Below are positions 1-6,026 of a stretch of DNA of 6,435 nucleotides, piece after piece; the stretch's first letter is position 1; each line of letters opens with the position of its first letter. The stretch spans positions 1 to 6,435 of the forward strand of contig PXAQ01000241.1 in NCBI GenBank assembly GCA_003567095.1, written 5' to 3'. Origin of the DNA: Phycisphaerae bacterium. Its GTDB lineage: Bacteria > Planctomycetota > Phycisphaerae > Sedimentisphaerales > Anaerohalosphaeraceae. A program made the translations under genes and the position numbers. Under the pieces are notes generated by a model. It was not told the DNA's origin and searched no databases. It saw nothing but the letters and a program-made list of their open reading frames with translations.

Positions 1-619
1 CATAATGCAAAAGGTTATTGCCATGCTCATCTGTTCTGGTTAAGTCCATATAGTCGAGAATCATTGACGCCGCATCAACCCCTTTGAATGACAGGGCATA
101 ATCAACCGGATATCCGAACATCGCTCTGACATATAACATATCCCGGCCGCCGCGTTCGAGCATTTGTTGTACGGCTTCGATGCTGCAATTTTTAGCCGCG
201 AGATGCAAAAGTGTCCGATCATCCTGATGGGTTTTGTCAAGTGACGCGCCATACTCCAACAGGGCTTTGACCTTGTCACTTTGTCGCATATGAACAGCCA
301 ATTCCAGTGGCGTCTTATCATCTTTGTCCCGGATATCAGGGTCCGCACCCAAACTCAGTAAACTTTCCACCACACCGACATTGATCTCTCGCACACGGAT
401 TGAAAAAATTAATGGCGGGTATCCAGTATCATTCACTGCGTTAACATCAGCGCCAGCCGCAACCCACCACTCTATCAATCCAATGGTATTGCTTACCAGA
501 GTTGCACCTGGAACTGTTAAACGTTCATCGCCGACAGGCAGGGCGGTGTCATCTGGTGGGTTGCATCCATAAAGTCCAGATATCACTATGACATGGCATG
601 CATAAATAAAAGTTTTCAT
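1..619 (-). CDS. Ankyrin-repeat lipoprotein, 3' end beyond the window
   Basis: The minus-strand frame is open from an ATG at 619 to the left edge, giving 206 residues with no stop. Residues 1-19 (MKTFIYACHVIVISGLYGC) form a short lipoprotein signal peptide: a Lys at position 2, a hydrophobic core and an LYGC lipobox, so Cys19 would be lipidated and the protein anchored to a membrane outside the cytoplasm. From about residue 46 it shows degenerate ankyrin repeats: AAGADVNAVNDTGYPPL (54-70), SLGADPDIRDKDDKTPLELA (89-108), LLEYGASLDKTHQDDRTLLH (120-139), LAAKNCSIEAVQQMLERGG (140-158) and DEHGNNLLHY (197-206). Ankyrin repeats bind other proteins; the partner here is unknown. The start is supported by an AGAAGGA ribosome-binding site (627-633) 7 nt upstream. 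Base composition is AT-richer than the metabolic genes to the right, which may indicate accessory origin. The ankyrin fold is secure; the physiological role is not. Confidence 0.85.
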   Translation of the reverse strand, partial: MKTFIYACHVIVISGLYGCNPPDDTALPVGDERLTVPGATLVSNTIGLIEWWVAAGADVNAVNDTGYPPLIFSIRVREINVGVVESLLSLGADPDIRDKDDKTPLELAVHMRQSDKVKALLEYGASLDKTHQDDRTLLHLAAKNCSIEAVQQMLERGGRDMLYVRAMFGYPVDYALSFKGVDAASMILDYMDLTRTDEHGNNLLHY

Positions 620-714
620 AATTGTATCCTTCTTCAGACATCGCTTGGTGTTGCATGAGGATTACTTTTGTCGCGCCAATCGAAATGATCGCTGGTGAGC
701 CACTTGTAAAATCC

Positions 715-933
715 TTAAAGAAACCTTCCGGAAAGAATACAGAGTGTGCCGACTTCGTCTTTATTTTTCGCTATTTTAAACCATCCGCTCCGGAATTTCA
801 ATAATTTTACCTCAACACAGAAATCCAGGTTGCTTTCATCGAATAGGCGGCATATATAACGAACTGAAAAAGCGGTTGCATCGTAGTCCAGAATAAGGTA
901 TATTTCAGATTCTTGGAGTTTCTGGATAACCAT
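715..933 (-). CDS. Unrecognised 72-residue protein, possibly the front part of a broken gene
   Basis: I do not recognise this protein. From an ATG at 933 it reads 72 residues ([18 protein letters not shown]... to ...CILSGRFL) and stops at TAA 717-715. The composition looks protein-like, with alternating hydrophobic and charged residues suggesting a small soluble alpha/beta domain, and no signal peptide or membrane segment. The same frame continues past the TAA for 26 sense codons (GFYKWLTSDHFDWRDKSN...) to a TGA at 636-634, directly abutting the ribosome-binding site of the ankyrin gene. This suggests a roughly 99-codon gene that was operonic with the ankyrin gene and has acquired a nonsense mutation. 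Against it being functional, there is no Shine-Dalgarno sequence before the ATG, and only 17 bases separate it from the divergent start at 951, leaving little promoter space. A small immunity-type protein is conceivable but unsupported. Confidence 0.35.
   Translation of the reverse strand: MVIQKLQESEIYLILDYDATAFSVRYICRLFDESNLDFCVEVKLLKFRSGWFKIAKNKDEVGTLCILSGRFL
876..904 (+). promoter_or_regulatory. Weak sigma-70-like promoter candidate before the MauE/thioredoxin gene
   Basis: TTGCAT (876-881) and TATATT (899-904) are separated by 17 bases and lie about 46 bases before the ATG at 951. The -10 box matches consensus at five of six positions, but the -35 box at only three. The site lies inside the opposite-strand small reading frame. 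It is a spacing-based guess. Confidence 0.2.
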
Positions 934-950
934 CTTGGGAAAAAGGGGTT

Positions 951-2087
951 ATGCGAAAAATTAATACCGTCGTAATGACGCTGGCCGGGCTGTTGCTGAT
1001 TGCCGCCGGGATTCTGAAGTCACACGAAGTGCTGACCGTCTATTTCCCGTCGTGGCAGGAACATGGCATCTGGGAGTCATGGGAGTTTTTTCTGGTGCAG
1101 ATCCCTGTTGAGCTTGCGCTGGGTATCTGGATGGTCAGCGGCCTGTTTCGCAAGGCTGCCTGGGTCGGCGGCACCGCGGCGTATATCCTCTTTATTTTCG
1201 TTCAATTGCACAAAGGACTGACCGGGGCCGAATCGTGCGGCTGTTTCGGTCACGTGGAGGTGGATCCGTGGGTGACGCTGTTTGCGATTGACCTGCCGTT
1301 TGCGGCGCTGCTGCTGATTTTCCGGCCGAAGGGGCTTAAGCTGCTGCCGCCGCCGTGGCCGAAGACAGGCCACGCGCTGGCGACTGCTGTTCCCATTTTT
1401 GCGGTGCTGATATTTACGGCACCGATGCTGGTCGCCCTGCGTCCGGAGTTCATCCAAGCTGAGGAATGGGCCCCGCAAACGCCGATCCAGCGGCCCGTGG
1501 CCAAGGCACCGCCGGCCGATGAGCCCGACATCCCCGACGAGCCGCAGCCGCAGCCCGACCCGGAACCGGATCCTGAGCCGGTCCCCGAACCGGAGCCCGA
1601 ACCGGAACCGGAACCCGAGCCCGAACTGGAACCCGAACCGGAACCAGCCCCCGAACCTGAGCCTGAGCCCGAACCCGAACCCGAACCTGAGCCGGAACCG
1701 GAAGCCGAGGCCCCGCCGCTGTGGCCGTGGCTGGAGCATATCGATATTGCCGATCAGCTCACAGATGGCCTTGTCATCGCGTATATGTACCATCACGACT
1801 GTTCAATCTGCGCCGAGAGCATTCCCGCGTATGAGGCGTTCCATCGGGAAATGGCCGAGATGGGGGTGCAGATCGCTTTTCTGGCCATTCCGCCGTACGG
1901 CCCGGCCGAGACCGGCCCGGTTGCCCAGGATACCGATGCGCTGCACGGCAAACTGACCGACCAGCGAAGCTGGGCTGTCACCAGCCCGTTTGTCGTTGCG
2001 CTGATCGATGGGTCCGTCGTCAAACAATGGCCCCAAGGAACCGCCCCCGAGCCGGATACCCTTTTGGACGAAATTTTCGCTCCATAA
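951..2087 (+). CDS. MauE/DoxX-like membrane protein fused through a Pro-Glu linker to a thioredoxin-like domain
   Basis: This 378-residue protein has three parts. Residues 1-165 hold five hydrophobic segments (about 7-22, 45-64, 69-88, 107-124, 143-163) and an ESCGCFG motif (94-100), typical of MauE/DoxX-like redox membrane proteins. Residues 191-255 are a Pro-Glu linker, essentially (PE)n from 204 to 250. Residues 256-378 resemble a thioredoxin fold: a beta strand VIAYMY, then DCSIC (283-287; cysteines 284 and 287 as the CxxC pair), a following helix, and a likely cis-Pro strand [11 protein letters not shown] (344-354). With a positive N-terminus inside and five membrane spans, the linker and CxxC domain should lie outside the cytoplasmic membrane. 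In methylamine utilisation, separate MauE and MauD (thioredoxin-like) proteins act in disulfide handling; here equivalents are on one chain. A thiol-disulfide exchange role is inferred and the substrate is unknown. Start: ATG preceded by AAGGGG about 3 nt upstream, a modest site. The gene appears monocistronic. Confidence 0.85.
   Translation: MRKINTVVMTLAGLLLIAAGILKSHEVLTVYFPSWQEHGIWESWEFFLVQIPVELALGIWMVSGLFRKAAWVGGTAAYILFIFVQLHKGLTGAESCGCFGHVEVDPWVTLFAIDLPFAALLLIFRPKGLKLLPPPWPKTGHALATAVPIFAVLIFTAPMLVALRPEFIQAEEWAPQTPIQRPVAKAPPADEPDIPDEPQPQPDPEPDPEPVPEPEPEPEPEPEPELEPEPEPAPEPEPEPEPEPEPEPEPEAEAPPLWPWLEHIDIADQLTDGLVIAYMYHHDCSICAESIPAYEAFHREMAEMGVQIAFLAIPPYGPAETGPVAQDTDALHGKLTDQRSWAVTSPFVVALIDGSVVKQWPQGTAPEPDTLLDEIFAP
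1555..1702 (+). repeat. Degenerate CCNGAR hexamer tract encoding (Pro-Glu)n
   Basis: About 150 bases consist of nearly uninterrupted Pro-Glu codon pairs (cccgaa, ccggaa, cctgag, ccggag), with a few interruptions (Pro-Asp early, Leu, Ala and Val substitutions). Synonymous variation between units shows that the tract is not freshly expanded at DNA level, while the dipeptide pattern is maintained, pointing to selection for an extended acidic spacer. It separates the membrane part from the thioredoxin-like domain. Confidence 0.85.
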
Positions 2088-2331
2088 TCAATGGTTTCAA
2101 AAATACCGAATAATTTTTGTCGAATGACGGCGATATAGTGTTATAGCTATATACAAGAGCATTCATTTTGGGAGTTTAATGTGGGGTTTGCTGAATAAAT
2201 TGCACGTTCTCATTTTACAAGGCGATGGGTTTGGATTATACCCTTCAGGGTAGAAAATTCCCGCGAGAAAGCCCGTAACTGAATACTGCAAAACTACATA
2301 GCCGCGCAGGAACAGGAAAACTCAATCGCGA
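2088..2331. other. AT-rich intergenic stretch without a supported gene
   Basis: About 240 bases lie between the MauE/thioredoxin stop and the RHS remnant. GC is near one third in 2101-2160, far below the flanking genes. It contains an AT-only inverted repeat (CAAAAAT 2098-2104 with ATTTTTG 2113-2119), a 10-base palindrome TATAGCTATA (2142-2151), and a 14-base palindrome-like TACCCT-TC-AGGGTA (2239-2252). A 24-codon frame (2179-2253) behind TGGGAG is possible but unsupported. None of these is a convincing terminator or RNA. Confidence 0.5.
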
Positions 2332-2727
2332 TCAGTATATAATGTTTGAAGTGAACGGAATTCGCATCAAGACCTTCAAAACCCCTGCACATGGAGTTAT
2401 GGATGTATCGCAAAAGCAACCCCAATCAGTTGACCTTTTAGAATTTTTACCTTCCTTTCGGCGGTCGGGTTGGCAGAAGCGGCCCAGGGTGGGGCTGTAG
2501 TCGCGGTGGCGGTAGTGGTACAGGCCCGTGGCCGCGTCCCATCGGCGGGCGGTGAATAGGTACGGATTGCCGACGGCGCTGGCGCTGTAGGTGGCTGTGT
2601 CCTCGGTCAGCCAGTTGCCATCGGGTCCCGCGGCGGTCATCACCCGCGGCCGGCCATAGACGTCGTACGCATAGCGCTTAACAATCTCGACCTGCGAGTC
2701 AGCAGTATTCCATTGTGAAAGAGCGTT
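2332..2727 (-). pseudogene. RHS repeat-associated core fragment, truncated at both ends
   Basis: The minus-strand frame is open from 2727 (just after a TAA at 2730-2728) to a TAA at 2332. Its first two thirds match the conserved C-terminal core of RHS/YD-repeat proteins: IVKRYAYDVYGRPRV, then NPYLFTARRWDAATGLYHYR, then HRDYSPTLGRFCQPD, ending about 2464. Full RHS proteins are usually over 1000 residues, with the core followed by a variable toxin tip. Here the YD repeats upstream are missing, and after QPD the expected P(I/L)G continuation is replaced by an unrelated basic tail (RRKEGKNSKRS...) in AT-rich DNA. The only possible start is a GTG at 2643, without a clear ribosome-binding site. GC drops from about two thirds inside the core to far lower on both sides. 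I read it as a displaced, non-functional scrap, although a short expressed RHS-tip cassette cannot be excluded. Confidence 0.7.
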
Positions 2728-2777
2728 TTACTTCTCGATTATACCTTTACCATTCGCAGCGTCAATCCGCCATCCCA

Positions 2778-2804
2778 GCACCCGCAAGCTGCGCTTGAGG
2801 GTGC
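2778..2804. repeat. Strong 12-bp hairpin in intergenic DNA, REP-like or terminator-like
   Basis: GCACCC-G-CAAGC (2778-2789) pairs with GCTTG-A-GGGTGC (2793-2804) around a TGC loop, with one internal mismatch. On the plus strand a TTTTT run follows at 2810-2814 after five other bases, so it is only loosely terminator-like, and no plus-strand gene ends here. It lies between the RHS remnant and the corrinoid gene, as expected for a dispersed palindromic repeat. Confidence 0.55.
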
Positions 2805-2881
2805 CCCCATTTTTCGATTGACAGTTGATTATTAATCAATCTCACCGAGGTCACCCGTCGCTAACCGTTTGGCCCACTGTG

Positions 2882-2904
2882 TATGCCCGCATTGCGCGGG
2901 CATA
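2882..2904 (-). terminator. Perfect 9-bp hairpin just downstream of the corrinoid gene
   Basis: TATGCCCGC (2882-2890) and GCGGGCATA (2896-2904) are perfect inverted repeats around a 5-base loop, 14 bases past the stop codon of the minus-strand corrinoid gene. Position and stability suit transcript termination or 3'-end protection. No T-run follows on the minus strand, so it is not a classical intrinsic terminator. Confidence 0.5.
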
Positions 2905-2918
2905 GACGGGGTTGGCGT

Positions 2919-3545
2919 TTAATTGAGCAGGGTTTTGGCCAGATCGACGGCGCTGGCGGCGTCGGGGGCGTAGCCGTGGGCGCCGATTTTGTCGGCGTAG
3001 GCCTGGGTAACGGGCGCTCCGCCGATCATCGTTTTGACCGCGACGCCGGATTCATTGAGCGCCTGGATGGTCTTTTCGATGGCGGGCATTGTGGTCGTCA
3101 GCAAGGAACTGAGACCGACGATCTGCGCTTCGTTTTCCCGGGCCATCTGGACGAATTTATCGGGTGAGACATCCACACCCAGGTCAACGACCTCAAAGCC
3201 GGCGCCCTTGAGCATCATCATCACCAGATTTTTGCCGATGTCGTGCAGGTCGCCCTGAACCGTGCCGATGATCGCTTTGCCGAGGGGTTTGACGCCGGCG
3301 GCGACCAGCACCGGTTCCAGATACTCCATCGCCATTTTCATCGCGCGAGCGGCAATCAGCACTTCGGGAATGTAGACTTCGTTGGCTTTGAATCGCGTGC
3401 CGATGACAGTCATCCCGGTAATCAGGCCGTCGGCGAGGATGGTTTCAGGGGCCATTCCCTCCTCAATAGCGGATTTAGTGATATCGACCGCGGTCTTCTG
3501 GTCGCCTTTGATAATCGCCTCGCTTAACGCCTTCAGATCTGCCAT
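2919..3545 (-). CDS. Corrinoid (cobalamin-binding) methyl-carrier protein of methyltransferase systems
   Basis: The 208-residue protein has the two-domain layout and typical length of MtbC/MttC/MtmC-type corrinoid proteins. Residues 1-85 form the helical cap (B12-binding-2), with GDQKTAVDITKSAIEEG and the NEVYIPEVLIAARAMK helix. Residues 88-208 form the Rossmann-like B12 domain with DLHDIG (99-104), whose His101 is the expected lower axial cobalt ligand, then GLSSLLTTT (144-152) and GGAP (175-178). Such proteins accept a methyl group on Co(I) from a substrate-specific methyltransferase and pass it to a second methyltransferase (tetrahydrofolate or coenzyme M type) in the cytoplasm. The substrate cannot be read from the carrier: methylamines, betaines, methanol and methoxylated aromatics are all possible. 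No methyltransferase or reductive activase is in the window, so its partners are elsewhere. Start: ATG with GAGGTG 5 nt upstream (3551-3556). It is divergent from the ETF operon and followed by a hairpin. Confidence 0.92.
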   Translation of the reverse strand: MADLKALSEAIIKGDQKTAVDITKSAIEEGMAPETILADGLITGMTVIGTRFKANEVYIPEVLIAARAMKMAMEYLEPVLVAAGVKPLGKAIIGTVQGDLHDIGKNLVMMMLKGAGFEVVDLGVDVSPDKFVQMARENEAQIVGLSSLLTTTMPAIEKTIQALNESGVAVKTMIGGAPVTQAYADKIGAHGYAPDAASAVDLAKTLLN

Positions 3546-3599
3546 AAGAACACCTCGTATTCAACTGTCAATGGGGTTAACGTCATATTTCCATGTCTT

Positions 3600-3627
3600 C
3601 TTATACAAAAAGTGGTCCAAAATTCAA
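3600..3627 (-). promoter_or_regulatory. Candidate sigma-70 promoter of the corrinoid gene
   Basis: Read on the minus strand, TTGAAT (3627-3622) and TATAAG (3605-3600) are separated by 16 bases, matching consensus at four and five of six positions. The predicted start of transcription would be near 3593, leaving a leader of about 45 bases before the ATG at 3545. No cobalamin riboswitch would fit in such a short leader. Confidence 0.35.
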
Positions 3628-3775
3628 CCCTCTTGGCCGATTTCCACAGAATTGTCCAAAAAATGGGCAGAAAAGAGCAAAATTCCTGGTGTGTTTAATG
3701 GTATTCTCTATGCAGCGGTGAAAACCATCGAGATTCGGATGATGATGTTAAAAATATACCACTGGCGAATTTCGA

Positions 3776-3804
3776 TTGACAGCCGCTGTTGATGGCGGTA
3801 TAGT
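3776..3804 (+). promoter_or_regulatory. Near-consensus sigma-70 promoter of the ETF operon
   Basis: A perfect TTGACA (3776-3781) and TATAGT (3799-3804; five of six) are separated by exactly 17 bases. Transcription would start near 3811, giving a leader of about 60 bases to the ATG at 3873. No activator site is evident, so the sequence suggests fairly strong basal expression. Confidence 0.65.
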
Positions 3805-3872
3805 TTTCCTTCCGCTGATTTCATTGGAAACAGGTTAAATCGTAATGTGTAATCAGGAGTCTACAAACGACC

Positions 3873-5969
3873 ATGAGCCATTATATCGTTCTGGTAAAAC
3901 AAGTTCCGGATGTGTCACAAATTACCGATAACGCCTTTGACCCCAACACCGGCAATCTCATCCGCACGCGCCTGCCCAGTGTCATCAACGAGCTGGACGC
4001 CCAGGCGCTGGCGTTTGCCTGGCGGATGAAAACGCTGGCCGGCGATACCGACGGCAAGCTGATCTGTCTGACGATGGGCCCGCCGATGGCCGCCGAGGTG
4101 CTGCAGTACGGCTTGAGCCGCAATGCCTCCGATGCCGTGCTGCTGACCGACCGGGCGCTGGGCGGGGCCGACACATGGGCCACGGCCAACCCGCTGGCCT
4201 ACGCGATTCGCAAGATTACCGCCGACAAACTGGACGGCAGCGATGATTATTATGTTGTGGCCGGGATGCAGTCGGTCGACGGCGACACAGCGCAAGTACC
4301 CGCTCAGATTGCCGAGCAGCTGGGCATTCCCTGTATTGCCTACGCCACCGAGGCCGAGTACACCGACGGCCAGTTTCGGTTTACCCGCATCATTTCCGGC
4401 GGCAGCCAGGTCGTCCAGCCTTTGCACAAACCGGCGGTCATTACCGTCGCCAAGTATGAATATCCCCTGTTTGCCTCGTTTGCCGCCGCGCGGCGGGCCA
4501 ACCGTTTTGAGACAACCCAGTGGGGCGCCGACGACGTCAAGGCCACGGCCATGGGGGTGGCCGGCTCCAAGACCCGCGTCATCCGTGTCTTTCCCCCGGG
4601 CAAAACCACGCGCAAATGTCACCAAGTCCAGTCCGTCAGCGAACTGGCTCAACATCTGGCCAAGACCCTGTCCGCATCCGACGCCGACACCGCCGACAAA
4701 GGCGACCGGCCGCCGTCGTATGTGCTTCCGGCCAAACGCGAGTCGGCCTTTGACCGGTCCTACGAGGGAACGGAAAAAGAAATCGCCGATTACCAGGACC
4801 TGACCGCCTGTCTCAAAAAAATGAATATCACAAGCGTTGAGCAAATTACCGATGAGGTCAAAGCAAAGATACTCGCCTCCGACGAGGTCAGCTTTCACAA
4901 GAAAGCCTTGGAAGACATGCTGACAGGCTATCGCCATACCGAGCCGACATACAGCGGCGACGTGTGGGTCATGGCCGAGCAGCAGGACGGCGAGCTGAAC
5001 GCCGCGACGTTTGAGCTGACGGGCAAGGCGCGCGAGCTGGCTGATTCACTGGACGTGAAGGTCGGGGTGGTGCTGGTTGGCCGGGAGGTGCAATCCAAAG
5101 CCGATGCCCTGATCGCCGCCGGGGCCGATGTGGTGTATGTCGTCGAGGATCCGCTGCTGGAGCAGTTTGACCCGTTTACCTACTGCAAGGCGGTCTGCGA
5201 AGTGTTTAAGAAATATCAGCCGCAAATCATCCTTTACGGCGCCACGCCCCAGGGGCGTGTGTTGGCACCGCTGATTGCCTACCGGGTCGACTGCGGACTG
5301 ACGGCTGACTGTACGGGTCTGGCGATTCGCGACAGCAGCCGCAAGGGGCAGGTTGCGGTGCTGATGCAGACGCGTCCGGCCCTGGGCGGCAATGTGATGG
5401 CGACGATCTGCACCAAGGATTCAACCTGTCAGATGGCCACGGCCCGGCCCGGCGTGATGACGCGCCTGCCGGCCGACCCGTCTCGCATGGGCAAGATCGT
5501 GACCTGCTCGGTTGAGATGACAGAGGACGACCTGAGCTTGGCTATTTTGGACACCGAGCGGGGCGCCGGCAGCGTGGAGTTTGACAGCGATGTGATCATC
5601 AGCGGCGGCAAGGGCATGCTGAACCGCGACAGCTACGACCGGCTGCTCAACACGCTGTGCGATACGGTGCGGCAAACCTTTGACGTGAGGGTGGAAAAAG
5701 GCGCAACGCGTACGGCCGTGGAGCAGGGCTTTGCCGAGCGCATCCACCAGGTCGGCCAGACCGGCACCGCCGTCGGACCGCAACTGTATATCGCCATCGG
5801 CATCTCCGGCGCGATTCAGCATATGATCGGCGTGGCCAATACCGAAACCATTGTGGCGATCAACTCCGATCCGCACGCGCCGATTTTCAAACAGTGCGAT
5901 TATTATATCGTGGGAACCGCCGAAACGGTCGTACCGGAGCTGGCTGCGGCGCTTAAACAGCAGGGGTGA
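3873..5969 (+). CDS. etfBA: Single-chain electron transfer flavoprotein (EtfB-EtfA fusion)
   Basis: The 698-residue protein joins both ETF subunits, beta first. EtfB spans about 1-268: IVLVKQVPD (5-13), nucleotide-site motif SVDGDTAQV (134-142), GSKTRVIRVFPP (231-242) and the terminal helix SELAQHLAKTL. Residues 269-360 are an extra linker, partly helical, with no ferredoxin-type cysteine cluster. EtfA spans about 361-698: DVWVMAEQQDGELN at its start, ISGGKGM (576-582), and the FAD-binding end VGQTGTAVGPQLYIAIGISG followed by AIQH. Residues equivalent to human alpha Arg249, Thr266 and His286 are kept as Arg613, Thr630 and His650, so the alpha FAD site looks intact. ETFs take electrons from flavin dehydrogenases; the next gene encodes an ETF-quinone oxidoreductase, so quinone is the likely acceptor. 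Separate subunits are each roughly 250-340 residues, so this is a complete fusion. Start: ATG with AGGAG (3855-3859) 13 nt upstream, unusually far. Confidence 0.93.
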   Translation: MSHYIVLVKQVPDVSQITDNAFDPNTGNLIRTRLPSVINELDAQALAFAWRMKTLAGDTDGKLICLTMGPPMAAEVLQYGLSRNASDAVLLTDRALGGADTWATANPLAYAIRKITADKLDGSDDYYVVAGMQSVDGDTAQVPAQIAEQLGIPCIAYATEAEYTDGQFRFTRIISGGSQVVQPLHKPAVITVAKYEYPLFASFAAARRANRFETTQWGADDVKATAMGVAGSKTRVIRVFPPGKTTRKCHQVQSVSELAQHLAKTLSASDADTADKGDRPPSYVLPAKRESAFDRSYEGTEKEIADYQDLTACLKKMNITSVEQITDEVKAKILASDEVSFHKKALEDMLTGYRHTEPTYSGDVWVMAEQQDGELNAATFELTGKARELADSLDVKVGVVLVGREVQSKADALIAAGADVVYVVEDPLLEQFDPFTYCKAVCEVFKKYQPQIILYGATPQGRVLAPLIAYRVDCGLTADCTGLAIRDSSRKGQVAVLMQTRPALGGNVMATICTKDSTCQMATARPGVMTRLPADPSRMGKIVTCSVEMTEDDLSLAILDTERGAGSVEFDSDVIISGGKGMLNRDSYDRLLNTLCDTVRQTFDVRVEKGATRTAVEQGFAERIHQVGQTGTAVGPQLYIAIGISGAIQHMIGVANTETIVAINSDPHAPIFKQCDYYIVGTAETVVPELAAALKQQG

Positions 5970-6026
5970 AACACCAAGAGCTTAAAAACTCATGAACTCA
6001 TACACTTAGAAACTTAAGGATATCGG
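5970..6026 (+). other. Short AT-rich spacer inside the ETF operon
   Basis: The 57 bases between the ETF stop and the ETF-QO start contain a tandem 8-base near-repeat (AACTCATG 5987-5994, AACTCATA 5995-6002) and the AAGGA ribosome-binding site at 6016-6020. There is no hairpin with a T-run, so the two genes are probably cotranscribed. Confidence 0.5.

Noticed and set aside
61..348. Minus-strand 95-codon frame starting MRTLISGTKM
   Set aside because: It overlaps the ankyrin gene in another frame; the ankyrin frame has repeats, a lipobox and a ribosome-binding site, and this one has none.
1077..1796. Minus-strand frame of 239 codons rich in Arg, Phe and Gly
   Set aside because: It is the complement of the membrane domain and the Pro-Glu tract; the RFRFGF pattern is simply the reverse of CCNGAR repeats.
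2098..2119. Inverted repeat CAAAAAT / ATTTTTG after the MauE-thioredoxin gene as a terminator
   Set aside because: Six of the seven pairs are A-T with an 8-base loop, too weak for an intrinsic terminator; no other terminator is visible there.
2179..2253. 24-codon plus-strand frame (MWGLLNKLHVLILQGDG...) behind TGGGAG
   Set aside because: Too short to judge, in AT-rich DNA with no downstream gene on that strand that it could lead.
2728..2832. Minus-strand frame ...GGTLKRSLRVLGWRIDAANGK... upstream of the RHS remnant
   Set aside because: It reads through the hairpin at 2778-2804, has no supported start and is only about 35 codons.
3382..3792. Plus-strand 136-codon frame from inside the corrinoid gene into the divergent region
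   Set aside because: It is antisense to conserved corrinoid-protein sequence, then crosses both candidate promoters; the translation shows no family features.
3546..3872. Cobalamin riboswitch upstream of the corrinoid gene
   Set aside because: I see no B12-box-like sequence or suitable folded leader, and the candidate promoter leaves only about 45 bases of leader.
3915..4937. Long minus-strand open frame (340 codons) opposite the fused ETF gene
   Set aside because: It is antisense to clearly conserved EtfB sequence. Its Gly- and Val-rich, low-information translation is what GC-rich third positions of the real gene produce.
4676..4954. Ferredoxin-like iron-sulfur domain in the ETF linker
   Set aside because: Residues 269-360 contain one cysteine only (Cys313), so no 4Fe-4S cluster motif is possible.
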